NCBI GenBank assembly: GCA_025210235.1
Contig: JAOASG010000020.1
Span: 1 to 64,000, forward strand
Direction: 5' to 3'
Length of the DNA stretch: 64,000 nucleotides
DNA from: Vallitalea sp.
GTDB taxonomy: Bacteria > Bacillota > Clostridia > Lachnospirales > Vallitaleaceae
The notes under the pieces are model-generated. The model worked only from the letters and a program-made list of their open reading frames with translations, ran no database searches and was not told the origin of the DNA. The position numbers and the translations under genes were made by a program. Of the stretch, positions 25,796 to 35,415 are shown piece by piece. The stretch's first letter is position 1, and every line of letters starts with the position of its first letter.

Positions 25796-28180
25796 ATGGA
25801 GAAAACAAACACTTCAATAGATGAAAATCAAATATTATTACCGAAATTACCCAAAAAAGAACTTATACAAAAACAAGCATATAAAATAATCCAATTAATT
25901 TTTATTTATGGAGTTGGATTGTTAATGGGAAGAGCAATTATATTTACGAATATGAATCCTATGGCTATGGCATATTTTGCCGCAGTATATATTCATAAAA
26001 AGAGTAGGGTTTGGATGTTTTTTTCCGTATTGATTGGTCTACTAACTGCTTTACCAATAGTAGATATGTTAAAATATGCGCTAATCATGATACTAATAGT
26101 ATCAATAAATTCAATAATAGAAATAAAAGGAAATAAAGTTTCTCTTTTATATGAGGGGGTGATTGCTGCTATCAGCTGTTTGATTATAACGATGATAGCA
26201 GCGATTATCCAACATAATATATTAGATAATATTCTAGTAGCAATGTTAGAGAGCATTTCTATACTATCATTAGTTCTAATATACGGGCGTGGAATCAAAT
26301 ATTTATTTGAGCACGATGAAAATAAAAAAGTAACTAATGAGGTATTGATTAGTGAGGCTATAATAATGGGCACTGCTGTTGCGGGTATTACTGATATCTC
26401 TATATTAGGATTTGGAATTATAGAAATTTGGGTTTTTTCTATTGTGCTTATATTAGGATATAGACATGGGATAGGAACAGGAGCTATTATTGGAGTTATT
26501 TCTGGGATTGTTTTAGTAATAATGGGAAGATATGAGGTAGATATTATAGGTATATTTGGAATGATTGGAATACTATCAGCACTATTTAGGGAATTGGGTA
26601 AATTTGGAACTATTGTTGGGTTTTCTCTGGGGACAATTGGATTATGGTATTTTATATCGCCTCTGAATTTAGATTTTCAAATAGTAAGAGCGCTAATTAT
26701 TAGTGTGGGTGTATTTGCAATATTACCAAATGAGAAAGATCAGATATATTCAATGAATAGTGAAAAAACTTCAGATGATAAATATATTGATAAAGTACAA
26801 GGTATAATGAATGAAAAATTGAAAAATTTTTCAAGCTCTTTTAAAAATGTAGCAAAAACTTTTGATCAGTTATCTGAAAGAAGAGTAAATTTAACTACAG
26901 AAGAGGTAAATATGCTTATAGATGATGTAGCAGAAAAAGTTTGTAAGGATTGTAGTATGTGTAAAATGTGTTGGCAAAAAGAATTTTATGACACATATAG
27001 AACAGTTTTTAGCATTTTTTCAGCAATTGAAAAAAAGAATCAAATTACAGAAAGTGATATCCCGGATGATTTTTTGAATAAATGTATAAAACCAAAAGAA
27101 TTTATTACAACGACAAATAGATTATTTGAGATTTATAAGATGAATCTGACATGGGAGAATAAAATTGCAGAGAATAGAGAACTTATTTCTCAACAATTTT
27201 CTTCAGTTGCAGATATTATTGATAAAGTAGGAAAGGATATATACAACAATATTAAGTTTAATACTGATTTAGAAAAAAAGATAATTCAAGAATTAATGAA
27301 AAATAATATACTAGTTAAAAATGTAGTAGTTTACGAAACGCCAAATGGCAGGATGGAAGTGAGCTTAAAAGTAAAATGTTGTGGAGATAAAACGTATAAT
27401 ATAAAGGATATTATACCAGTTATAAACAAATATACAAATAAAAAAATGAGAATAGAAGATGGTTGTAAATATGTATCAAATAGTAAATACGTAGAAGTTA
27501 AATTTATTGAGAAGGAGATATACCGAATAGCGAAAGGAGTTGCTAGGGCGAGTAAAGATTGTAAAGAAATATCAGGGGATAGTTATTCATTTTTAAATTT
27601 ACCTAAAGGACAAGATATTGTTGCTCTTTCAGATGGGATGGGTACAGGACTTAGGGCTTTTAAAGAAAGCAAAGCAGCCATAGAATTATTAGAGCAATTA
27701 CTTGAGGCAGGATTTGATGGAGAAACAGCTATAAAAATGATCAATTCTATCCTTGTTTTAAAATCCAGTGAACAAACATTTTCTACGTTGGATATGAGCT
27801 TAGTAGATAGATATACAGGAATATGTGAATTTGTTAAAATAGGAGCAGCTTCATCATTTATAAAACGAGGGGGTAAGGTTGAGGTAGTAAAATCATCTTC
27901 TCTTCCATTAGGTATGCTAAATGAAGTTGGAAGTGAATCAATGACAAAAAAATTACAAGATGGAGATATGGTTATAATGGTTACAGATGGTATTTTGGAT
28001 AGTGAAGATGATGAAATAGAAAAAGAAAATTGGGTTATGGAATCTTTAAATAAACTAGATAGTAGAAATCCACAAGATATGGCTGATTACATATTAGAAG
28101 AAGCTAGAGAAAAAACAGGAGGTGTAATTAAAGACGATATGACTGTTTTAGTAATGAGAATATGGGAAAAAGCAGGTTAA
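25796..28180 (+). CDS. spoIIE: stage II sporulation protein E, PP2C phosphatase
   Basis: Membrane phosphatase that dephosphorylates SpoIIAA to release sigma-F and also acts at the polar septum. About ten membrane helices fill residues 35-310, followed by a regulatory region with the cluster CKDCSMCKMCW (about residue 385) and a C-terminal PP2C domain (about 580-794) with SGDSYSF, ALSDGMGTG, and VTDGILDS, which hold the metal-binding Asp residues. The ATG at 25796 (794 residues) follows GGGGGAGGA; an earlier in-frame ATG overlaps this site. The promoter looks Spo0A dependent. Confidence 0.96.
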   Translation: MEKTNTSIDENQILLPKLPKKELIQKQAYKIIQLIFIYGVGLLMGRAIIFTNMNPMAMAYFAAVYIHKKSRVWMFFSVLIGLLTALPIVDMLKYALIMILIVSINSIIEIKGNKVSLLYEGVIAAISCLIITMIAAIIQHNILDNILVAMLESISILSLVLIYGRGIKYLFEHDENKKVTNEVLISEAIIMGTAVAGITDISILGFGIIEIWVFSIVLILGYRHGIGTGAIIGVISGIVLVIMGRYEVDIIGIFGMIGILSALFRELGKFGTIVGFSLGTIGLWYFISPLNLDFQIVRALIISVGVFAILPNEKDQIYSMNSEKTSDDKYIDKVQGIMNEKLKNFSSSFKNVAKTFDQLSERRVNLTTEEVNMLIDDVAEKVCKDCSMCKMCWQKEFYDTYRTVFSIFSAIEKKNQITESDIPDDFLNKCIKPKEFITTTNRLFEIYKMNLTWENKIAENRELISQQFSSVADIIDKVGKDIYNNIKFNTDLEKKIIQELMKNNILVKNVVVYETPNGRMEVSLKVKCCGDKTYNIKDIIPVINKYTNKKMRIEDGCKYVSNSKYVEVKFIEKEIYRIAKGVARASKDCKEISGDSYSFLNLPKGQDIVALSDGMGTGLRAFKESKAAIELLEQLLEAGFDGETAIKMINSILVLKSSEQTFSTLDMSLVDRYTGICEFVKIGAASSFIKRGGKVEVVKSSSLPLGMLNEVGSESMTKKLQDGDMVIMVTDGILDSEDDEIEKENWVMESLNKLDSRNPQDMADYILEEAREKTGGVIKDDMTVLVMRIWEKAG

Positions 28181-28201
28181 TATATTAAATTATCGTAGTC
28201 A

Positions 28202-28236
28202 TTAATAAGGCCACTGAATTTCAGTGGCCTTATTAA
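28202..28236 (+). terminator. terminator of spoIIE
   Basis: TTAATAAGGCCACTGA and TCAGTGGCCTTATTAA are perfect 16-bp inverted copies; the T content lies in the stem rather than after it. Confidence 0.8.
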
Positions 28237-28352
28237 ACTTACTATTGATTTATTTTTATAAGTCTAGTATATTAAAAGAGTCACATATTTATTAAAAAGC
28301 TTTGATGTAGTTTGCGTTACAACAGAAAAGAATAGCTAAGGATGAATAAAAT

Positions 28353-29720
28353 ATGGTAGATAAAGTTTTAAATACTATTAAGAAGTTTAATATGATTAAT
28401 AAAGGTGATAATCTATTAATTGGGGTATCTGGAGGAGCTGATTCCATTTGCCTACTACATATATTGGATAAATTAAAAAAAGAGTTAGAAATAGATATTC
28501 ATGTTGTCCATGTTCAACATGGAATCAGAGGAAAAGAAGCAGATGAAGATGCTAAATTTGTTGAAAACCTTTGTCTCGAAAAAGGAATTAAATTTAACGT
28601 ATATTATTTTGATGTGAAAAAATTAGCAAAAGAGAGCAAGTTATCAGAAGAAGAAATGGGAAGAAAGGTACGATATCAAGTTTTTAAAGAAGCTTGTACT
28701 CAATTTGATGCAAATAAAATTGTTTTAGCTCACCATATGAATGATAATGCAGAGACTATTATTATTAATTTATTAAGAGGTACTGGTATTAAAGGTATGG
28801 GAGGAATAAGACCGGTTAGAGATAATATTATAAGACCCTTAATAGAGTGTAGCAGATTAGAAATTGAAAACTACTGTTTGAATAATCATATTGAATATAG
28901 AAATGACTATACTAATAATATGGAAATCTATACAAGAAATAAGATTAGGCATACGGTTATACCATATATCCAAAATAATTTTAATCAAAATTTTATTGGA
29001 AACATAGTTAATACAGCTAGTATTTTTAGAAGTGAAGATGAATTTATAGAGAATATAGTTATAGATTATATGAAAAACATTGTTAAAGCTAATACCAAAG
29101 AATATATAATTGATCTAGATAGATTTATGGAATTAGATATAGTTATAAAAAGAAGATTAATAAGGCAAATACTTGGACAAATTAGATCATTAAAAGATAT
29201 TGAGTATAAGCATATAAATCAAATAGTTCAATTAGCAGACAAGCAAGTAAGCAAAAGAATTGATCTACCAAAAGGTTTAATTGCAAAAAAAACTTATAAC
29301 AGTATTGTTATAAAGTTTTTGGGAGAAAATAAAGATAAACTTATTGATTATGAAATTAAAGATTTATCTCCAATATATATAAATGAGTTAGATAAACATA
29401 TAGAATTTAAACTTATAAAAGACAAAAAAAATAATATTCCTAAAAATTTATATACGAAATGGTTTGATTATGATAAAATAAAATATAATTTGAAAGTTAG
29501 AAGTAGGGAAAGTGGCGACATAATTGCTATTAAAGGAATAAATGGAACTAAGAAATTAAAAAAATTTTATATTGACTGTAAGATTCCAAAAGAAGACCGA
29601 GATACAATTCCGCTTTTAGCTGATGGACAAAATATTATTTGGATCATTGGATATAGGATAAGTGAAGAATATAAAGTGACTACTTCTACAAAAAATATAC
29701 TAGAAGTGAGATATTATTAG
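28353..29720 (+). CDS. tilS: tRNA(Ile)-lysidine synthetase
   Basis: Adds lysine to C34 of tRNA-Ile(CAU) so that it reads AUA, essential in an AT-rich genome. The N-terminal PP-loop ATPase has IGVSGGADSICLLHIL (SGGADS at 26-31), and the HHMNDNAETIIINLLRGTG motif follows; a C-terminal TilS domain (about 375-455) contains KLKKFYIDCKIPKEDRDTI. The 455-residue length is usual. AAGGATGA precedes the ATG. tilS-hpt-ftsH is the standard Firmicute order, and hpt starts 10 bases after the stop. Confidence 0.96.
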   Translation: MVDKVLNTIKKFNMINKGDNLLIGVSGGADSICLLHILDKLKKELEIDIHVVHVQHGIRGKEADEDAKFVENLCLEKGIKFNVYYFDVKKLAKESKLSEEEMGRKVRYQVFKEACTQFDANKIVLAHHMNDNAETIIINLLRGTGIKGMGGIRPVRDNIIRPLIECSRLEIENYCLNNHIEYRNDYTNNMEIYTRNKIRHTVIPYIQNNFNQNFIGNIVNTASIFRSEDEFIENIVIDYMKNIVKANTKEYIIDLDRFMELDIVIKRRLIRQILGQIRSLKDIEYKHINQIVQLADKQVSKRIDLPKGLIAKKTYNSIVIKFLGENKDKLIDYEIKDLSPIYINELDKHIEFKLIKDKKNNIPKNLYTKWFDYDKIKYNLKVRSRESGDIIAIKGINGTKKLKKFYIDCKIPKEDRDTIPLLADGQNIIWIIGYRISEEYKVTTSTKNILEVRYY

Positions 29721-29729
29721 AGGAGGATT

Positions 29730-30257
29730 ATGATGCATAAAATAGAAACATTAATATCTGCCGAAAAGTTAAATGAAAGAATAGAGGAATTAGGTAAACA
29801 AATATCTGAAGAGTATAGTGATAAAAAGGAAGTTCACCTAATTTGTGTACTAAAAGGTGGAGTAATGTTTATGGTTGATTTATCAAAAAAAATCACTAAT
29901 ATACCAGTTAGTATGGATTTTATGGCTGTTTCAAGTTATGGGAATGAATCATCAAGTAGTGGAGTTGTAAAAATTATAAAAGACCTCGATGAATCAATAG
30001 AGGGAAAAGATGTTATAATTGTAGAAGATATTATAGATTCTGGTAGAACTCTTAATTACTTGATTAATATATTAAAAGACAGAAATCCAAATAGCATAAA
30101 AATCTGTACATTATTAGATAAACCAGATAGAAGGGTAATAGATGTACAAGTTGATTATACAGGATTTGTAATTCCTGATGAGTTTGTTCTTGGATATGGT
30201 CTTGATTATATGCAAAAATATCGTAATTTACCTTACATTGGAGTTATGAAAGTATAA
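29730..30257 (+). CDS. hpt: hypoxanthine phosphoribosyltransferase
   Basis: Purine salvage enzyme that converts hypoxanthine (and usually guanine) with PRPP to IMP/GMP. The 175 residues include LKGGVMFMVDL, the PRPP loop VIIVEDIIDSGRTL and the base-binding segment GFVIPDEFVLGYGLDY. Two ATG codons occur in tandem (29730 and 29733); AGAGGAGG is suitably placed for either. It is in an operon with tilS upstream and ftsH 40 bases downstream. Confidence 0.96.
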   Translation: MMHKIETLISAEKLNERIEELGKQISEEYSDKKEVHLICVLKGGVMFMVDLSKKITNIPVSMDFMAVSSYGNESSSSGVVKIIKDLDESIEGKDVIIVEDIIDSGRTLNYLINILKDRNPNSIKICTLLDKPDRRVIDVQVDYTGFVIPDEFVLGYGLDYMQKYRNLPYIGVMKV

Positions 30258-30296
30258 TATTACATTTAAAGGGTTAATAGGAAAGGAGGCAAGCAC

Positions 30297-32174
30297 ATGA
30301 AAAAGAATATTAAAGGATTTAGTTTTTATGCGCTTTTACTTTTAGTTTTGCTTATAACAGTTTTTATCACAAGTAATAAATATGAAAATTTAAAAGGTAA
30401 TTATGGATATCAAGATTTCATGAATGAAATTGACCAAGTAGTTAGAATTGAAATCAAACAAAATATGGAAATACCTACAGGAGTAGTTAAGCTTTATTTT
30501 GAGAATACGGAAACAAAAAGCTTCCCTATAACTAATACTTCTAGATTCGAAGAAAAAATGGATGAACTTGGTAAGGACTATATTGTACATGACATTGTAA
30601 GACCTAGTTGGTTTGTACAAATACTTCCGTCATTAATAGTGCTTATTCCAGTTGTTTTTCTACTGATATTTATTATGAATCAAGCGCAAGGTGGCGGCGG
30701 TGGAAATCGTGTAATGTCATTTGGTAAAAGTAAAGCAAAAATGGTAGTAGATGAAAATAAAAAAGTAACTTTCAAGAACGTAGCTGGACTTGAAGAAGAA
30801 AAAGAAGAATTAGAAGAGGTAGTAGAATTTCTAAAAAGTCCACGTAAATTTGTGGAACTTGGTGCTAGAATACCAAAAGGTGTTTTATTGGTAGGACCTC
30901 CAGGTACAGGAAAAACGTTACTTGCAAAAGCAGTTGCTGGTGAAGCTGGAGTACCTTTCTTTAGTATATCAGGTTCTGACTTCGTAGAAATGTTTGTTGG
31001 TGTTGGTGCATCTAGAGTAAGAGATTTATTTGATCAAGCTAAGAAAAATGCTCCATGTATAGTATTTATTGATGAGATTGATGCAGTAGGTAGGAAAAGA
31101 GGAGCAGGTCTTGGTGGTGGACATGATGAAAGAGAACAAACACTTAACCAATTACTTGTAGAAATGGATGGATTTGGAGTTAACGAAGGTGTTATTGTCG
31201 TTGCGGCAACTAACAGAGCAGATATATTAGACCCTGCATTACTTCGTCCAGGTAGATTTGATAGAAAAGTTGTTGTTGGAAGACCAGATGTTAAAGGTAG
31301 AGAAGAAATATTAAAAGTACATGCAAAAGGAAAACCACTTTCTGATAATGTAGATCTAAAAGTTGTAGCAAAAACTACTGTTGGATTTACAGGAGCTGAT
31401 TTGGAAAATCTATTAAATGAAGCTTCAATTTATGCAGCAAGAGAAAGCAAAAAAATAATTGAACAACAAGATATTCAAAAAGCATTTATTAAAATAGGAG
31501 TAGGTACAGAGAAGAAAAGTAGAGTAATGACCGAAAGAGAAAAGAAAATTACAGCATACCATGAAGCAGGTCATGCAATACTATTTCATGTGTTACCATT
31601 AATGGATCCTGTTCATAGTATTTCAATAATACCAACAGGATACGCTGGTGGTTATACTATGCCTTTACCTGAAAAAGATGATACTTATCAAAGTAAAAAT
31701 GAAATGGAACAAGATATTATAGTTTCATTAGGTGGTAGAGCTGCAGAGCAAATTATTTTTGGTGATATAACAACAGGTGCATATGGTGACTTACAAAAAG
31801 TTACTTCAACTGCTAGAAATATGGTTGTTAAATTTGGTATGAGTGATGTAATTGGTCCAATGCAATTTGGAAATGACAATGATGAGGTATTTATTGGTCG
31901 TGATTGGGGTCATACTAGAAACTATGGAGAAAATATTGCAGGTCTTATTGATAGTGAAATTAAACGTATTGTAGATAATGCTTATAGTGAAGCTATCAGA
32001 TTATTAAATGAAAACATTGATGTTATGCATAAAACAGTAGAATTATTATTTGAAAAAGAAAAGATAAATGGAGAAGAATTTGCTGCTTTATTTGATAAGA
32101 AATATGAAAAAGGTCATGATGTAATGAAAGGAGCGGTTGTAGCTCCAGAAGAAAAACCTTTAGAAGATAAATAA
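30297..32174 (+). CDS. ftsH: ATP-dependent zinc metalloprotease FtsH
   Basis: Membrane AAA+ protease of 625 residues that degrades misfolded membrane proteins and selected regulators. Two membrane helices (about 7-25 and 105-126) flank a small outside domain. The AAA domain has Walker A GPPGTGKT (200-207), Walker [13 protein letters not shown] and the second region of homology; the protease domain has the zinc motif HEAGH (422-426). AAAGGAGG precedes the ATG. A terminator follows the gene. Confidence 0.98.
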   Translation: MKKNIKGFSFYALLLLVLLITVFITSNKYENLKGNYGYQDFMNEIDQVVRIEIKQNMEIPTGVVKLYFENTETKSFPITNTSRFEEKMDELGKDYIVHDIVRPSWFVQILPSLIVLIPVVFLLIFIMNQAQGGGGGNRVMSFGKSKAKMVVDENKKVTFKNVAGLEEEKEELEEVVEFLKSPRKFVELGARIPKGVLLVGPPGTGKTLLAKAVAGEAGVPFFSISGSDFVEMFVGVGASRVRDLFDQAKKNAPCIVFIDEIDAVGRKRGAGLGGGHDEREQTLNQLLVEMDGFGVNEGVIVVAATNRADILDPALLRPGRFDRKVVVGRPDVKGREEILKVHAKGKPLSDNVDLKVVAKTTVGFTGADLENLLNEASIYAARESKKIIEQQDIQKAFIKIGVGTEKKSRVMTEREKKITAYHEAGHAILFHVLPLMDPVHSISIIPTGYAGGYTMPLPEKDDTYQSKNEMEQDIIVSLGGRAAEQIIFGDITTGAYGDLQKVTSTARNMVVKFGMSDVIGPMQFGNDNDEVFIGRDWGHTRNYGENIAGLIDSEIKRIVDNAYSEAIRLLNENIDVMHKTVELLFEKEKINGEEFAALFDKKYEKGHDVMKGAVVAPEEKPLEDK

Positions 32175-32183
32175 AAGATTTAA

Positions 32184-32223
32184 AGGACCACTGAGGGCTA
32201 AGGCTTTCAGTGGACTTTTTTTA
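32184..32223 (+). terminator. terminator of ftsH
   Basis: The arms GTCCACTG (reverse) and CCACTGAGGGC form a long imperfect stem, from AGGACCACTGAGGGC to GGCTTTCAGTGGACT, followed by seven T. Confidence 0.85.
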
Positions 32224-32233
32224 CCAAACTTCC

Positions 32234-32343
32234 GCGGAGATGGTATAGGGTAATATTCCGTCAGCAGATTAAACGTCCGTGTTTAAACAGCTGAGTTCGC
32301 CGTCCATGGCTCACTGCTCCATATTACCCTATACCATCTCCGC
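32234..32343. repeat. 110-bp palindromic element with 23-bp perfect arms
   Basis: Bases 32234-32256 and 32321-32343 are perfect inverted copies (the left arm begins GCGGAGATGGTATAGGG). The 64-base centre is GC richer than its surroundings and contains further short palindromes such as GTTTAAAC. It lies just after the ftsH terminator and holds no gene. A miniature inverted-repeat element or a stable non-coding RNA would both fit. Confidence 0.7.
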
Positions 32344-32439
32344 TGGGCTCATTGAGAGCAACACCTAAAGCATCTTATCAGAACTAATATCCGTAAAAAA
32401 ATATTAAAGAGATGGCATTTACGGAACAACGCCATAACT

Positions 32440-32898
32440 TCAATTTTCATGGTTTAAAGTATCTATTATAAGTTTTCTAAAAGTGTTTTCAAACTTTATA
32501 TCTTGATCGGTAGTTCTTTTTTTTATCTTGGAATACCTTTTTTTAGCACGTCTAGCTTGTCCAGATAAGTGTCTTTCCATGAGAAGTCTATTTATATTGT
32601 CATTAGTATAAATAAAGCCGTTAGGATGGATTGCAGAGGCATTTTTGCTTATAGCCATAGTTGCTACTCCGTAATCAGCGGTTATAATGATATCATTTTT
32701 ATTTGTTTTGTTAATTAGAGCAAAATCTACAGCATCTTTTCCTTTTCCAATTGTAATGATATTACAATAATCATTTTCGTAAATATGTGATGAATCTATA
32801 AATATATCAACAGATATTTTATATTCTTTTGCAACTTTTATTATAATGTTTTTAACAGGACAAGCATCCCCATCAACAAGTATTTTAATAATAAACAT
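32440..32898 (-). CDS. YaiI/YqxD family (UPF0178) protein
   Basis: Protein of about 150 residues of the DUF188 family, which has a PIN-like or NYN-like fold with conserved acidic residues; its role is not established. Family signatures are KILVDGDACPVKN near the start, DIIITADYGVATMA, and GFIYTNDNINRLLMERHLSGQ then ARRAKK. The start is unclear: AAGGAG directly abuts the ATG at 32898 with no spacer, an earlier TTG at 32910 lacks a good site, and an ATT at 32889 sits 9 bases after AAGGAG exactly where relatives begin. It is transcribed opposite to its neighbours. Confidence 0.88.
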   Translation of the reverse strand: MFIIKILVDGDACPVKNIIIKVAKEYKISVDIFIDSSHIYENDYCNIITIGKGKDAVDFALINKTNKNDIIITADYGVATMAISKNASAIHPNGFIYTNDNINRLLMERHLSGQARRAKKRYSKIKKRTTDQDIKFENTFRKLIIDTLNHEN

Positions 32899-33045
32899 CT
32901 CCTTTTTCAAATCATATAACCTAGTTAACTGAATGTAGTTTTGCGATTACTTACATAACTAATTATACAATACTATTGAAATATTTGATATAATAATAAA
33001 GTAGCTTGTCAGCCCATAAGTTAACAAACAAAATGAGGTATAATT

Positions 33046-35409
33046 ATGTCAATAAACAAAATTAGTATATCAGTAAGAGAACTAATAGAGTTTGTTTTAA
33101 GATCAGGTGATATTAGTTCAATTTTTTTATCAGCAAATAGAGCAGTAGATGGAATTAAAGCGCACCAAAAAATTCAAAAGAGATTTGGCAAAGAATATGA
33201 TTTCTATGAAGCGGAAGTTACTGTTAAGGACAATATTATAATTGATAATATAAGTTTAACAATAAATGGACGAATTGATGGAATTATTCATGAAGATATT
33301 ATTATAATTGATGAAATAAAATCTGTATCAAAATCTATAAATACTATTAAAGAGTACAATGAATTACATATAGCGCAATGTAAAATGTATGCTTATATTT
33401 ATGGTAAACAAAATAATATGGAAAGTCTAATTGTACAACTAACATATGTAGAACTTGGAAATTATGATATAAAACAATTTCAAGAAAAATTAACCATCAA
33501 GGAATTAGAAGAATTTTATTATATAATAGTTAGAAAGTATCTAGAGTTTGCTAAGATTATAGTTGAATATAAAGAATTAAGAGATATAAGTATTGATATA
33601 TTAAAATTTCCATTTGATAAATACCGAAAAGGGCAAAGGAGATTTATGGCTAGTGTCTATAAAGTTATCATTGAAGATGAAAAATTATTTGCTAGAGCTC
33701 CTACTGGTATAGGAAAAACAATGGGTACATTGTTTCCAGCTATAAAATCTATGAGCAAAAGAAATTCAAAAATATTTTATTTAACAGCCAAAACAATAGG
33801 TCGAGATGTTGCACAAAATGCATTAAAATTACTTGAAAGTAATGGACTTAACATTAAAAGAGTTGTAATTACAGCTAAAGATAAAATATGTTTAAATGAT
33901 AGCAAAAAATGTGATGGTCAGTATTGTGAATATGCAAAAGGTCATTTCGATAGAGTTAATGATGCTCTTAAAGAGTTAATGCTTGTAGAAAATGACTATT
34001 GTAGAGAAGTAATAGTACAATACGCTATGAAATATAAAGTTTGTCCATATGAATTATCCCTTGATTTAGCACTTTTTAGTGATTGTATTATTTGTGATTA
34101 TAATTATGCATTTGATCCTAGTAGTGTTTTAAAAAGATTTTTTGTTGAAGGGAATGGTAGTTATATATTTCTTATTGATGAAGCACATAATTTAGTAGAT
34201 AGAGCTAGAGAAATGTATTCAGCAAATATTTATAAAAGTAATATCTTGAAATTAAAAAAAATGGTTAAATCTATAGATAAGAGTATGTATAGATATTTTA
34301 ATAAATTAAATAGGTTTATGATAGAAAAAAGACATATATGTGAAGATAAAGGAGACTTTTTTATAGAAAAATATTATCCAGAAAACTTTGCGGATGTGTT
34401 AAGAGGTATTATTCATAGAATAGAAAAACGGTTTGTAGATTTGGTTGAATGGGAGCATATGGATGAATTATTAGAGTTTTATTTTGATAGTTACGATTTT
34501 ATAAAGAAAACTGAGCTTTATGATGAAAAGTATATTACTTATTATGAAAAAAACAAAAGCGATTTTAAGATGAAGATATTTTGTTTAGATCCTTCTGGGA
34601 ATTTAAAAGACTACATGAATAATGCAAAATCTGTTATACTTTTTTCAGCTACATTAACTCCTATGGATTATTTTGTAAAAATACTAGGAGGAAATGAAAA
34701 AAGTTATGGTGTATCTTTAGAGTCGCCTTTTGATAAAAATAATCTTTGCTTATTAGTTAATAATAACATTTCAACAAAATATAATGACAGAGAAAAGACT
34801 TATAATAAGGTTGTAGAATCAATTAATTATGCCGTTAAATGTAAAAAAGGAAATTATATTATCTTTTTCCCATCCTATAAATATATGGATGATATATATA
34901 ATGTTTTTGTACAATCAGACTTTAATGATGATATTCAGGTAATGAAGCAAGAAAGAGGTCTATCAGAAAAGGAAAAAGAAGATTTTATAAAAGAATTTCA
35001 TTATAAAAGAGATGATTCATTAGTTGTGTTTGCCGTTCTGGGAGGAATGTTTGGTGAGGGTATTGATCTAACGGGAGAAAAACTTAGTGGTGCTATAATT
35101 GTAGGAGTAGGCCTACCATCTATATGTAATGAAAGAGATCTTATAAAAAATTACTTTGACAAGAGGTCAAATAATGGATTTGAATATGCATACATTTATC
35201 CCGGAATGAATAAAGTTATGCAAGCTGCAGGTAGAGTTATAAGAACTAATGATGACAAAGGAATAGTTGTTTTAATTGATAAAAGATTTGGCAACTATTA
35301 TTATAAAAATATTTTTCCAAAGGAATGGAATCATGGTGTATATTTATCGTCGAATAAATTATTAAAAGAAAAAGTAGAAAATTTCTGGGATGATATTGAA
35401 AGGACGTGA
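33046..35409 (+). CDS. DinG/XPD-family DNA helicase with N-terminal nuclease-like domain
   Basis: Protein of 787 residues. The N-terminal part (about 1-180) looks like a PD-(D/E)XK nuclease of the Cas4/RecB type: GRIDGI with Asp78, then IIDEIKS with Glu90 and Lys92. The rest is a superfamily 2 XPD-like helicase with Walker A APTGIGKT near 217, four Cys (in KICLN, KKCDG, QYCEY and KVCPYE) placed as in the iron-sulfur domain, DEAH in LIDEAHN near 377, LFSATLTPM, and a C-terminal QAAGRVIRT. It probably unwinds and trims DNA in repair. Only 6 bases separate it from the asparaginase gene. Confidence 0.88.
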   Translation: MSINKISISVRELIEFVLRSGDISSIFLSANRAVDGIKAHQKIQKRFGKEYDFYEAEVTVKDNIIIDNISLTINGRIDGIIHEDIIIIDEIKSVSKSINTIKEYNELHIAQCKMYAYIYGKQNNMESLIVQLTYVELGNYDIKQFQEKLTIKELEEFYYIIVRKYLEFAKIIVEYKELRDISIDILKFPFDKYRKGQRRFMASVYKVIIEDEKLFARAPTGIGKTMGTLFPAIKSMSKRNSKIFYLTAKTIGRDVAQNALKLLESNGLNIKRVVITAKDKICLNDSKKCDGQYCEYAKGHFDRVNDALKELMLVENDYCREVIVQYAMKYKVCPYELSLDLALFSDCIICDYNYAFDPSSVLKRFFVEGNGSYIFLIDEAHNLVDRAREMYSANIYKSNILKLKKMVKSIDKSMYRYFNKLNRFMIEKRHICEDKGDFFIEKYYPENFADVLRGIIHRIEKRFVDLVEWEHMDELLEFYFDSYDFIKKTELYDEKYITYYEKNKSDFKMKIFCLDPSGNLKDYMNNAKSVILFSATLTPMDYFVKILGGNEKSYGVSLESPFDKNNLCLLVNNNISTKYNDREKTYNKVVESINYAVKCKKGNYIIFFPSYKYMDDIYNVFVQSDFNDDIQVMKQERGLSEKEKEDFIKEFHYKRDDSLVVFAVLGGMFGEGIDLTGEKLSGAIIVGVGLPSICNERDLIKNYFDKRSNNGFEYAYIYPGMNKVMQAAGRVIRTNDDKGIVVLIDKRFGNYYYKNIFPKEWNHGVYLSSNKLLKEKVENFWDDIERT

Positions 35410-35415
35410 TATTAG

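Noticed and set aside
25993..26373. A 126-residue minus-strand frame within spoIIE
   Set aside because: It mirrors the hydrophobic membrane segment of spoIIE and has no ribosome site.
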